A stretch of DNA of 5,552 nucleotides from an uncultured Oscillospiraceae bacterium (GTDB lineage Bacteria > Bacillota > Clostridia > Oscillospirales > Acutalibacteraceae), in the NCBI GenBank assembly GCA_958451705.1, contig CAUDRD010000122.1, forward strand, positions 1 to 5,552, in the 5' to 3' direction. The stretch's first letter is position 1. Each line of letters starts with the position of its first letter. Position numbers and translations under genes: made by a program. This document shows positions 1 to 5,552 of this stretch, piece after piece. The notes below the pieces were generated by a model. That model did not search any database and had not been told where the DNA came from. It saw only the letters and a list, made by a program, of their open reading frames with translations.

Positions 1-215
1 AGGTACCTATGGAGGTTCGTCCTGAGAGACGTCAGACTCTGGGATTACGTTGGATCACACTTTACAGCCGTCAGCGTTCAGAGAGAACAATGCGTGAAAG
101 ACTTGCAGCCGAGATCATGGATGCAGTTAACAGCACAGGCGGCGCATTCAAGAAGCGTGAAGATACACACAAGATGGCAGAAGCCAACAAGGCGTTTGCT
201 CATTACAGATGGTAA
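1..215 (+). CDS. rpsG: 30S ribosomal protein S7, C-terminal part (5' end cut by window edge)
   Basis: S7 binds the 3' major domain of 16S rRNA, nucleates assembly of the 30S head and lines the E site near the mRNA exit. Only the last 70 residues are present. The reading frame begins at base 3 and the first two bases finish a codon that starts outside the window. The ATG at base 9 is an internal methionine, not the start. Family hallmarks are VEVRPERR-like wording (VPMEVRPERRQTLGLRWI), the basic helix with RQRSERTM, and the near-universal ending GGAFKKREDTHKMAEANKAFAHYRW, split here as GGAFKKREDTHK and MAEANKAFAHYRW. S7 is usually about 156 residues, so roughly the first 86 are missing to the left. 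The gene is followed 112 bases later by fusA with no terminator between, the classical str-operon order (rpsL-rpsG-fusA-tuf). Identity is close to certain. Confidence 0.97.
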   Translation, partial: VPMEVRPERRQTLGLRWITLYSRQRSERTMRERLAAEIMDAVNSTGGAFKKREDTHKMAEANKAFAHYRW

Positions 216-267
216 TTTCCTTTTTGACGGATATTTTGCAAAAAAAAGGGAAATATTTCAATCAGTA

Positions 268-288
268 TGCACTTTTTATATAAGTGCA
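268..288 (+). other. Inverted repeat in the rpsG-fusA spacer
   Basis: A perfect 7-bp inverted repeat, TGCACTT at 268-274 and AAGTGCA at 282-288, encloses a 7-base AU-rich loop. It would form a modest hairpin in the str-operon mRNA about 30 bases before the fusA ribosome binding site. No T-tract follows, so it is not an intrinsic terminator. It could be an RNA processing or stability element, or a fortuitous repeat in AT-rich DNA. The structure is seen directly; any role is inference. Confidence 0.4.
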
Positions 289-317
289 GCGTTTAAAGAA
301 ACCGCATGAGCGGCTAT

Positions 318-323
318 GGAGGG
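318..323 (+). promoter_or_regulatory. Ribosome binding site that fixes the fusA start
   Basis: GGAGGG lies 4 bases before the ATG at 328, with the core GGAGG 5 bases away, which suits that ATG. The in-frame ATG at 316 overlaps the upstream edge of this site and has no Shine-Dalgarno of its own, so it cannot be the main start. A small 4-bp stem (CCGC at 302-305 with GCGG at 310-313, loop ATGA) sits just upstream and leaves the site itself unpaired. Confidence 0.88.
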
Positions 324-327
324 TTTT

Positions 328-2406
328 ATGCCAAGAAAGGTATCATTAGCTCTCACCAGAAACATCGGTATCATGGCTCACATTGACGCCGGTAAAACAA
401 CAACAACCGAGCGTATCCTGTTCTACACAGGTATCAACCATAAGATTGGTGAAACACATGACGGTGCCGCCACAATGGACTGGATGGCACAGGAGCAGGA
501 GAGAGGTATCACAATTACTTCCGCTGCTACCACATGCTTCTGGAGAGATCACAGAATCAATATCATCGACACTCCCGGCCACGTTGACTTTACAGTTGAG
601 GTTGAGCGTTCACTTCGTGTTCTCGACGGTTCTGTAACAGTTATGTGCGCTAAGGGCGGTGTTGAGCCTCAGTCTGAGACAGTTTGGCGTCAGGCTGATA
701 AATATCATGTTCCGCGTATGATTTACGTCAATAAGATGGACATCATGGGTGCGGACTTCTACAATGTACTTCGCATGATTAAGGATCGCCTTAAATGCAA
801 CGCAGTTCCGATTCAGCTCCCCATCGGTTCCGAGGATACCTTCAAGGGTATCATCGACCTTGTAACAATGGAAGCTGAGGTTTATTACGATGACAAGGGT
901 CTTGACATCCGTAAAGAGCCTATCCCCGAGGATATGATGGAGCTTGCTCAGAAGTATCGTACAGACCTTCTTGAGCACGTTGCAGAGCAGGACGAGGATC
1001 TTATGATGAAGTACCTCGAAGGCGAAGAGCTCACAATCGACGAGATTAAATCTACAATCCGCAAGTCAACAATTGCAAACAGCATGGTTCCGATTACCTG
1101 CGGTACTTCTTACAGAAACAAGGGCGTTCAGATGCTCCTTGACGCTATTGTTGATTATATGCCTGCTCCCACAGACGTTGCTGATATTACAGGTGTTAAT
1201 CCCGAAACAGAAGAGGACGAGGTTCGTCATTCTTCCGACGATGAGCCTTTTGCAGCTCTCGCATTTAAGATTGCTACCGACCCCTATGTTGGTAAAATCT
1301 GCTTCTTCCGTGTATATTCCGGTACAGTTGACGCCGGAAGCACAGTATATAACTCCGTTAAGGATACAAACGAGAGAATGGGACGTATTCTCCAGATGCA
1401 CGCTAACCACCGTCAGGATATCGAAACCTGCTATGCTGGTGATATAGCTGCTGCTGTTGGTCTTAAGAATACAACAACAGGCGATACGCTTTGCGATCCC
1501 AAACATCCCATTATCCTCGAGTCCATGGAGTTCCCGGAGCCTGTTATCCGTGTTGCTATCGAGCCCAAGACCAAAGCTGGTCAGGAAAAGATGGGTATTG
1601 CTCTTCAGAAGCTTGCTGAAGAAGACCCCACATTCAAGGCTTATACAGACGAGGAGACAGGACAGACTATCATTGCCGGTATGGGTGAGCTTCACCTTGA
1701 GATTATCGTTGACAGAATGCTTCGTGAGTTCAAGGTTGAGGCTAACGTAGGTAAACCTCAGGTTGCTTACCGTGAGACAATCACAAAGGCAGCTGATGAG
1801 GACTGCAAGTATTCACGTCAGTCCGGTGGTCGTGGTCAGTACGGTCACGTTAAGATTCGTATCGAGCCCAATCCCGGTAAAGGATATGAGTTTGTTAACG
1901 AAATCGTCGGCGGCGCAATCCCCAAAGAGTACATCGGACCTGCTGAAGCAGGTATTAAGGGCGCAATGCTCTGCGGTGTTCTTGCAGGTTACAACGTTGT
2001 TGACGTTAAGGTTACTCTTTACGATGGTTCTTACCATGAGGTTGACTCCTCTGAAATGGCATTCAAGATTGCCGGTTCAATGGCATTCAAGAACGCTATG
2101 AAGAAGGCTGGTCCCACACTTATGGAGCCTATCATGAAGGTTTCCGTAATTACTCCCGACGATTATGTTGGTGACGTTATCGGCGACATCAACTCACGTC
2201 GTGGACTTATGCAGGGTATGGAGCCCAGAAATGGCGCTACTCAGATCAATGCAATGGTTCCTCTTTCAAATATGTTTGGATACGCTACCGACCTTCGTTC
2301 AAAGACACAGGGCCGTGGACAGTATACAATGGAGCCCAGCCATTACACTGAGGTACCCAAGTCAATTGCAGAAGAAATCATCAACAGCCGCACAAAGAAG
2401 GATTAA
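328..2406 (+). CDS. fusA: Translation elongation factor G (EF-G)
   Basis: EF-G is the cytosolic GTPase that moves tRNAs and mRNA through the ribosome after peptide transfer; with ribosome recycling factor it also splits post-termination ribosomes. The product is 692 residues, the usual Firmicutes length. G-domain motifs are visible: AHIDAGKT at 17-24 (P-loop), ERGITI at 58-63 (switch I), DTPGH at 81-85 (switch II) and NKMD at 135-138. The G5 position reads CGTSYRNKGVQ (258-268) instead of the commoner CGSAFKNKGVQ. Domain II spans about 290-400, domain III about 403-480 (with GMGELHLEI), domain IV about 481-600 (RQSGGRGQYGHV, and YHEVDSSEMAF whose His570 matches the tip histidine of E. coli EF-G) and domain V about 601-692 (SRRG, QGMEPR, FGYATDLRSKTQGRGQY). 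The ATG at 328 is chosen because MPRKVSL matches family N-termini and GGAGGG sits just upstream. The gene is complete and looks functional; it follows rpsG and precedes tuf. The motif set is bacterial EF-G rather than a tetracycline-protection protein, because it sits in the str operon with tuf. Confidence 0.97.
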   Translation: MPRKVSLALTRNIGIMAHIDAGKTTTTERILFYTGINHKIGETHDGAATMDWMAQEQERGITITSAATTCFWRDHRINIIDTPGHVDFTVEVERSLRVLDGSVTVMCAKGGVEPQSETVWRQADKYHVPRMIYVNKMDIMGADFYNVLRMIKDRLKCNAVPIQLPIGSEDTFKGIIDLVTMEAEVYYDDKGLDIRKEPIPEDMMELAQKYRTDLLEHVAEQDEDLMMKYLEGEELTIDEIKSTIRKSTIANSMVPITCGTSYRNKGVQMLLDAIVDYMPAPTDVADITGVNPETEEDEVRHSSDDEPFAALAFKIATDPYVGKICFFRVYSGTVDAGSTVYNSVKDTNERMGRILQMHANHRQDIETCYAGDIAAAVGLKNTTTGDTLCDPKHPIILESMEFPEPVIRVAIEPKTKAGQEKMGIALQKLAEEDPTFKAYTDEETGQTIIAGMGELHLEIIVDRMLREFKVEANVGKPQVAYRETITKAADEDCKYSRQSGGRGQYGHVKIRIEPNPGKGYEFVNEIVGGAIPKEYIGPAEAGIKGAMLCGVLAGYNVVDVKVTLYDGSYHEVDSSEMAFKIAGSMAFKNAMKKAGPTLMEPIMKVSVITPDDYVGDVIGDINSRRGLMQGMEPRNGATQINAMVPLSNMFGYATDLRSKTQGRGQYTMEPSHYTEVPKSIAEEIINSRTKKD

Positions 2407-2417
2407 TTTATCAAAAA

Positions 2418-2439
2418 TCTATTGCAATTAGTCAATAGA
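2418..2439. other. Inverted repeat overlapping the tuf -35 element
   Basis: TCTATTG at 2418-2424 is mirrored by CAATAGA at 2433-2439 across an 8-base gap. The left arm covers the first half of the -35 hexamer and the right arm lies in the spacer. As DNA this is placed where a repressor could compete with RNA polymerase. As RNA read through from fusA it would be a weak AU-rich hairpin starting 11 bases after the fusA stop, with no T-tract. No regulator is identified and chance is quite possible. Confidence 0.35.
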
Positions 2440-2450
2440 ATTGTTAAAAT
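2422..2450 (+). promoter_or_regulatory. Predicted vegetative-sigma promoter of tuf (extended -10)
   Basis: TTGCAA at 2422-2427 (-35) is followed by an exact 17-base spacer and TAAAAT at 2445-2450 (-10). A TG pair at 2442-2443, one base before the -10, makes it an extended -10 promoter. The expected start is near 2457, giving a leader of about 60 bases before tuf. It lies wholly in the fusA-tuf gap, so tuf can be made from its own transcript as well as by read-through of the str operon, in line with the much higher need for EF-Tu than for EF-G. Prediction from sequence only. Confidence 0.75.
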
Positions 2451-2456
2451 ATCCTT

Positions 2457-2470
2457 ACGGTGTGTGCCGT
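2457..2470 (+). other. Small hairpin at the predicted 5' end of the tuf transcript
   Basis: ACGG (2457-2460) and CCGT (2467-2470) can pair around the loop TGTGTG. The stem is only 4 bp, but it begins almost exactly where transcription from the predicted tuf promoter should start. A structured 5' end of this kind can protect an mRNA from 5'-dependent decay. The pairing is visible; the role is inferred and weak. Confidence 0.3.
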
Positions 2471-2500
2471 TATAAATTACAAATTATTTTGCTGAAAATA

Positions 2501-2507
2501 AAGGAGG
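2501..2507 (+). promoter_or_regulatory. Ribosome binding site of tuf
   Basis: AAGGAGG is a near-full complement of the 16S rRNA 3' end and ends 9 bases before the ATG at 2517. It lies in an A/T-rich, poorly structured leader, as expected for one of the most heavily translated mRNAs in the cell. It supports the start giving MAKEKFDRTKPHVNIGTIGH. Confidence 0.9.
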
Positions 2508-2516
2508 AAACATCCA

Positions 2517-3719
2517 ATGGCAAAGGAAAAATTTGACAGAACCAAACCCCATGTCAATATTGGTACAATCGGCCACGTTGACCATGGTAAAACAACCCTT
2601 ACAGCTGCTATCACAAAGACTCTCGCTATGAAGGGCGAGGCTGACTTCGTTGATTATGCAAACATCGATAAGGCTCCCGAAGAGAGAGAGCGTGGTATCA
2701 CAATCAACACAGCTCACGTTGAGTATCAGACAGAGAAGCGTCACTATGCTCACGTTGACTGCCCCGGCCATGCTGACTATATTAAGAACATGATCACCGG
2801 TGCTGCTCAGATGGACGGCGCTATCCTTGTTATCGCTGCAACAGATGGTCCTATGGCTCAGACTAAAGAGCACCTTCTTCTTGCTCGTCAGGTTGGCGTG
2901 CCTTACATCATCGTTTTCATGAACAAGTGCGATCAGGTTGACGATCCTGAACTTCTTGAGCTTGTTGAGATGGAAATCCGTGAGACTCTTGACGAGTACG
3001 AGTTCCCCGGTGATGAGACACCTATCATCAAGGGTTCAGCTCTTAAGGCTCTTGAGTACTCAGGCAATGATGTAAACGCTCCTGAGCTTGCTTGCATCTG
3101 GGAGCTTATGGATGCTGTTGATAACTACATCCCCACTCCCGACCGTAAAGCAGACCTTCCCTTCCTTATGCCCGTTGAGGACGTTTTCACAATCACAGGC
3201 CGTGGTACAGTTGCTACAGGTAGAGTTGAGCGTGGACAGCTTAAGACTTCTGAGGAAGTTGAGATCGTTGGTCTTACAGACGAGAAGAGGAAGACTGTTG
3301 TTACAGGTATCGAGATGTTCCGCAAGATCCTCGACTATGCTGAGGCCGGCGACAACATCGGTGCTCTTCTTCGTGGTATCCAGCGTTCAGAGATTGAGCG
3401 TGGACAGGTTCTTGCTGCTCCCGGTTCAATCCATCCTCACACAAAGTTCAAGGGTCAGGTTTACGTTCTGACTAAGGACGAAGGTGGACGTCATACACCT
3501 TTCTTCAACAACTATCGTCCTCAGTTCTATTTCCGTACAACTGACGTTACAGGTGTTATCACTCTTCCCGAAGGCGTAGAGATGTGCATGCCTGGTGATA
3601 ACGTTACAATGTCTGTTGAACTTATCACTCCTATCGCTATTGAAGAGGGACTTCGTTTCGCTATTCGTGAAGGCGGACGTACAGTTGGTTCAGGCGTTGT
3701 TACTGAGATCGACGAGTAA
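2517..3719 (+). CDS. tuf: Translation elongation factor Tu (EF-Tu)
   Basis: EF-Tu carries aminoacyl-tRNA as a ternary complex with GTP to the ribosomal A site and is typically among the most abundant cytosolic proteins. The 400-residue product has the normal length. The GTPase domain shows GHVDHGKT at 19-26 (P-loop), ERGITI at 58-63 (switch I), DCPGH at 81-85 with the catalytic histidine at 85, NKCD at 136-139 and GSALKAL at 173-179. Domain II starts near 210 (GRGTVATGRVERG) and domain III near 305 (PHTKFKGQVY, GGRHTPFFNNYRPQFYFRTTDVTG, and the ending EGGRTVGSGVVTEIDE). Two points of lineage wording are GPMAQTKEH where many bacteria have GPMPQTREH, and VGSGVV where many have VGAGVV. Codons are strongly biased (CGT arginine, CTT leucine, ACA threonine), as in fusA, fitting high expression. 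The gene has its own promoter, a strong ribosome binding site and a terminator right after it. Whether the genome has a second tuf copy cannot be seen here. Confidence 0.98.
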   Translation: MAKEKFDRTKPHVNIGTIGHVDHGKTTLTAAITKTLAMKGEADFVDYANIDKAPEERERGITINTAHVEYQTEKRHYAHVDCPGHADYIKNMITGAAQMDGAILVIAATDGPMAQTKEHLLLARQVGVPYIIVFMNKCDQVDDPELLELVEMEIRETLDEYEFPGDETPIIKGSALKALEYSGNDVNAPELACIWELMDAVDNYIPTPDRKADLPFLMPVEDVFTITGRGTVATGRVERGQLKTSEEVEIVGLTDEKRKTVVTGIEMFRKILDYAEAGDNIGALLRGIQRSEIERGQVLAAPGSIHPHTKFKGQVYVLTKDEGGRHTPFFNNYRPQFYFRTTDVTGVITLPEGVEMCMPGDNVTMSVELITPIAIEEGLRFAIREGGRTVGSGVVTEIDE

Positions 3720-3739
3720 TTCTACTCTTTAACAAATTT

Positions 3740-3769
3740 AAGGCTCTGCTTTTGCAGAGCCTTTTTTCT
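3740..3769 (+). terminator. Intrinsic terminator of tuf / the str operon
   Basis: A perfect hairpin 20 bases after the tuf stop: AAGGCTCTGC (3740-3749), loop TTTT, GCAGAGCCTT (3754-3763), with a GC-rich 8-bp core. The T run 3762-3767 follows the core. There is no A-tract on the left side, so it should act only on rightward transcription. Confidence 0.93.
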
Positions 3770-3785
3770 TACGTCGTTTTATTAT

Positions 3786-3819
3786 AAAAAAGCAGGTCAT
3801 ATCGACCTGCTTTTTTTTT
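3786..3819. terminator. Bidirectional terminator at the convergent junction
   Basis: AGCAGGTC (3791-3798) and GACCTGCT (3804-3811) form an 8-bp stem around ATATC. Six As (3786-3791) precede it and nine Ts (3811-3819) follow, so A-T pairs can lengthen the stem and both strands read as hairpin plus U-tract. On the minus strand it lies 18 bases beyond the transporter stop codon and is that gene's likely terminator. On the plus strand it backs up the tuf terminator. Confidence 0.92.
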
Positions 3820-3836
3820 GATTAAATATTTGCTTA

Positions 3837-5381
3837 TTACTGTGCAGATTCCTCTGAGCTTTCAATTGAAGTTTCTTTTTCATGCCTGCGTTTATTGAGT
3901 ACTTCGAGTATTCTGTTGTGTTCATCATCGTCAAGAGCATATTTCCAGGTTGGAATTACTGCAAGGAGACATCCGATAGCCGGGGGGATGGAGATAAGGA
4001 AAAACAGTATCATAAGATAGGGGGCATATTCCGGATTTTCCCTTGGAATTCCTCCCGCTTCAATGAAAGCATTGACTTCCTGAACACGGGCATCTGAAAA
4101 GCCGACAGCAGAGTAGGCTATACCGCTTATAACTGTTGCTATACCCATTGACAGCTTAGTGATAAATGACTGACCTGAGAAAAATACTCCATCGGGACGA
4201 ATTCCGCTTTGATATTCTTCATAGTCAACTGCATCGGCAATCATAAGGGAACGAAGAACGGAAATAAGACCTATTGCTGCTCCACAAACTACAAAAAGCA
4301 CTAAACTTATTGCAAGATATAAAGGCTCAACAAGCTTAGTAGGCGCAGACAGATAAAGAATAAACAGAAGAGTAAATGGAATAGCACTTAAAAGGTGGCA
4401 GTAATTATAAAGATTTTTCTTTGAGAATCTTTTTGTGAGCCAGGGGGAAGCACCCATTGCGGCAAACTGTCCCAGGAAAAGTCCTCCTCCAAGAAGCACC
4501 ATATACACAAGAGCCATAATTGGATCCTTACTTGCATAGTAATATGTTACAATGGGCATTGCTACGATCATCGGAAGCTGGATTGTACTGCTGAGAAGTC
4601 CTGAAATAAGTATCTGACGGAAGGGCTTGTTCTTCCACATTAAAGCAAAATTTTCCTTAAGGGTATATTTTTCTTCAGAAGGAGCGATGTGTTCTCTTGT
4701 AAAAATTCCAGCCATTTGGAAAGTAACGGTTCCGATAATACCAAACAGCAAAGCGGCAGTTATAAAGCCCATTCTCTCTCCTTCGGGAGCATTGCCAAAA
4801 ACAGGAGTAAATTTATTACCCAAAGCCAAAGCCAAAGGCTGTATTGCAAGCAGGGTAATTCCGGCTCCTATTCCGGCCACTATTCTTGCAAGTGAAAGGA
4901 GTTTTGTTCTGTCGTTTTGGTCCTCCGTCATAAGAGCCGTTATACCCCAAAGAGGAATATCGCCGACAGTATAGACCATTCCCCAAAGGATATATGCAAA
5001 GGCTGCCCAGGAGACAACCAATATATTGTGACCGTTAGAAGCTCCGGCAGCAGGATCGTAGAACCCGAAGTTTATAAAGCACATCATGGTAACTATAAAA
5101 ACTGGAATAGGCACAAAGAGAAGATATGGACGGCATTTTCCCCATTTTGACCTTGTACGGTCAACGATGCTGCCCATCATTGGGTCGTTGAAAGCATCCC
5201 AAACTCTTGCAACAGCCATAATGCTGCTGACAGCTATTGCCGGAATGAGGATGGTAAATTGCAGATAATAGGCAAGAGAAGCTCCGATAATGTTGTAAAT
5301 TATGTTTTGTCCGAATAGACCCATAAGGTACATATTTCTTTCACGAGGTGTATAGGTGTGTAAATTTTTACTGTTTATCAT
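3837..5381 (-). CDS. GPH-family (MelB-like) sugar:cation symporter
   Basis: A 514-residue inner-membrane protein of the glycoside-pentoside-hexuronide:cation symporter family, a branch of the major facilitator superfamily that couples sugar uptake to Na+ or H+. About twelve hydrophobic segments can be read (near 21-43, 44-66, 85-106, 120-145, 163-187, 204-226, 256-282, 287-312, 324-346, 351-380, 405-427, 454-478), split by a charged central loop at 228-255. Family signatures are WDAFNDPMMGSIVDRTRSKWGK in helix 2 (here WDAFNDPMMG at 61-70, then DRTRSKWGK), GDIPLWGI at 140-147, and IADAVDYEEYQSGIRPDG at 381-398. D62 and D66 match the cation/sugar aspartates of MelB (D55, D59), D141 and W145 match D124 and W128, and K409 matches K377, so the key residues are intact. 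The tail after 480 is hydrophilic and ends in an acidic Ser/Glu stretch. The ATG at 5381 is preferred over the one at 5408, which lacks a ribosome binding site and lies at the predicted transcription start. Tandem TAA stops end the gene. The substrate (melibiose, xyloside, glucuronide or other) cannot be assigned, as no sugar enzyme lies in view. Confidence 0.9.
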   Translation of the reverse strand: MINSKNLHTYTPRERNMYLMGLFGQNIIYNIIGASLAYYLQFTILIPAIAVSSIMAVARVWDAFNDPMMGSIVDRTRSKWGKCRPYLLFVPIPVFIVTMMCFINFGFYDPAAGASNGHNILVVSWAAFAYILWGMVYTVGDIPLWGITALMTEDQNDRTKLLSLARIVAGIGAGITLLAIQPLALALGNKFTPVFGNAPEGERMGFITAALLFGIIGTVTFQMAGIFTREHIAPSEEKYTLKENFALMWKNKPFRQILISGLLSSTIQLPMIVAMPIVTYYYASKDPIMALVYMVLLGGGLFLGQFAAMGASPWLTKRFSKKNLYNYCHLLSAIPFTLLFILYLSAPTKLVEPLYLAISLVLFVVCGAAIGLISVLRSLMIADAVDYEEYQSGIRPDGVFFSGQSFITKLSMGIATVISGIAYSAVGFSDARVQEVNAFIEAGGIPRENPEYAPYLMILFFLISIPPAIGCLLAVIPTWKYALDDDEHNRILEVLNKRRHEKETSIESSEESAQ

Positions 5382-5388
5382 TGCCGTT

Positions 5389-5393
5389 CCTCC
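5389..5393 (-). promoter_or_regulatory. Ribosome binding site that fixes the transporter start
   Basis: On the minus strand ACGGAGGAACGGCAATG places the core GGAGG 7 bases before the ATG at 5381. No comparable site precedes the in-frame ATG at 5408. This decides the shorter start, giving MINSKNLHTYTPRERN as the N-terminus. Confidence 0.9.
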
Positions 5394-5410
5394 GTAATTT
5401 TTATGCATTA

Positions 5411-5439
5411 ATTATATACCAGTTAGTTTTTCAGGTCAA
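5411..5439 (-). promoter_or_regulatory. Predicted vegetative-sigma promoter of the transporter gene
   Basis: On the minus strand TTGACC (5439-5434) is followed by exactly 17 bases and a consensus TATAAT (5416-5411), 11 of 12 consensus positions. The transcription start should fall near 5404, leaving a leader of about 23 bases to the ATG at 5381. The DNA just upstream is very A/T rich, which may add an UP-element-like contribution. So strong a core for a sugar transporter suggests that control, if any, is by a repressor or catabolite system rather than by a weak promoter; that is inference. Confidence 0.85.
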
Positions 5440-5449
5440 ATTAAATATT

Positions 5450-5475
5450 AAAATTATTTAAGATTTAATAATTTT
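5450..5475. other. AT-rich inverted repeat just upstream of the transporter -35
   Basis: AAAATTATT (5450-5458) and AATAATTTT (5467-5475) are perfect 9-bp inverted arms around 8 bases. The centre lies about 58 bases upstream of the predicted transporter transcription start, where activators or an UP element often act. The arms contain only A and T, so chance is a serious alternative. Confidence 0.3.
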
Positions 5476-5500
5476 GTTGTTTTTAACATATTCTTACAGT

Positions 5501-5517
5501 TTCAAAATTTTTTTGAA
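5501..5517. other. 17-base palindrome in the transporter upstream region
   Basis: TTCAAAA and TTTTGAA flank a 3-base centre, giving a perfect 7-bp dyad centred at 5509, about 105 bases upstream of the predicted transporter start. It may be a regulator site or part of a neighbouring unit outside the window. It is not GC-rich enough to be a convincing terminator. Confidence 0.3.
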
Positions 5518-5528
5518 TACAAATTAAA

Positions 5529-5536
5529 AACCGGTT
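5529..5536. other. AACCGGTT palindrome, LacI-family-like operator core
   Basis: An 8-base perfect palindrome with a central CG, standing out in very A/T-rich DNA. Operators of LacI-family sugar regulators often have an even dyad with a central CG, and such regulators often control GPH-type transporters. It lies about 90 bases upstream of the -35, far for direct repression, so it could equally belong to a gene to the right of the window. Speculative. Confidence 0.25.
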
Positions 5537-5552
5537 GATTTAGCGCCGTACG

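Noticed and set aside
215..254. AT-rich imperfect hairpin just after rpsG (ATTTCCTTTTT with AAAAAGGGAAAT) as a terminator.
   Set aside because: The stem is almost all A-T with a bulge, has a long loop and is not followed by a T-tract; str-operon read-through is more likely.
224..283. Possible fusA promoter using TTGACG at 224 and TATATAA at 277.
   Set aside because: The distance between them is far too long, and neither element has an acceptable partner hexamer at 16-18 bases.
316..327. Alternative fusA start at 316 adding four residues (MEGF).
   Set aside because: This ATG overlaps the upstream edge of the GGAGGG ribosome binding site that serves the ATG at 328, and EF-G proteins normally begin near the MPRK-type N-terminus.
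610..1695. Long open frames on the minus strand inside fusA (610-978 and 1066-1695).
   Set aside because: They are antisense shadows of a strongly biased, highly conserved gene; their translations resemble no known protein and lack ribosome binding sites of note.
4627..4974. Plus-strand open frame of 115 codons inside the transporter gene.
   Set aside because: It lies opposite clear GPH-family coding sequence and has no independent sign of being a gene.
5382..5408. Alternative transporter start at 5408 adding nine residues.
   Set aside because: No ribosome binding site precedes it, the GGAGG site lies downstream of it, and it coincides with the predicted transcription start of the strong promoter.

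Overview
The window looks like chromosomal DNA from a member of the Firmicutes, class Clostridia, most likely near the Oscillospiraceae/Ruminococcaceae. The signs are the 692-residue EF-G, the EF-Tu wording (for example the GPMAQTKEH stretch), strong AGGAGG-type ribosome binding sites, AT-rich spacers and the str-operon gene order. The genus is a guess from protein wording alone; no search was run.

Left part (1 to about 3770, + strand): the downstream half of the str operon. It holds the C-terminal 70 residues of ribosomal protein S7 (rpsG, cut by the window edge), then elongation factor G (fusA) and elongation factor Tu (tuf). No terminator is visible between these genes, so read-through from upstream is expected. 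The fusA-tuf gap also carries a near-consensus extended -10 promoter, so tuf can be transcribed on its own. All three genes serve translation: S7 is in the 30S head, EF-Tu delivers aminoacyl-tRNA, and EF-G drives translocation. The unit ends at a strong hairpin and T-tract just after tuf.

Middle (3720 to 3836): a compact convergent junction with two stacked terminators. The first serves tuf. The second has A and T tracts on opposite sides and can end transcription from both directions.

Right part (3837 to 5552, - strand): one complete 12-helix transporter gene of the GPH (MelB-like) sugar:cation symporter family, with its own ribosome binding site and a near-perfect vegetative promoter. About 110 bases of AT-rich DNA upstream of that promoter contain several inverted repeats that could be regulator sites. 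Nothing here points to a mobile element, CRISPR array, defence system or RNA gene. The region reads as ordinary housekeeping DNA beside an accessory sugar-uptake gene whose substrate cannot be read from the sequence.
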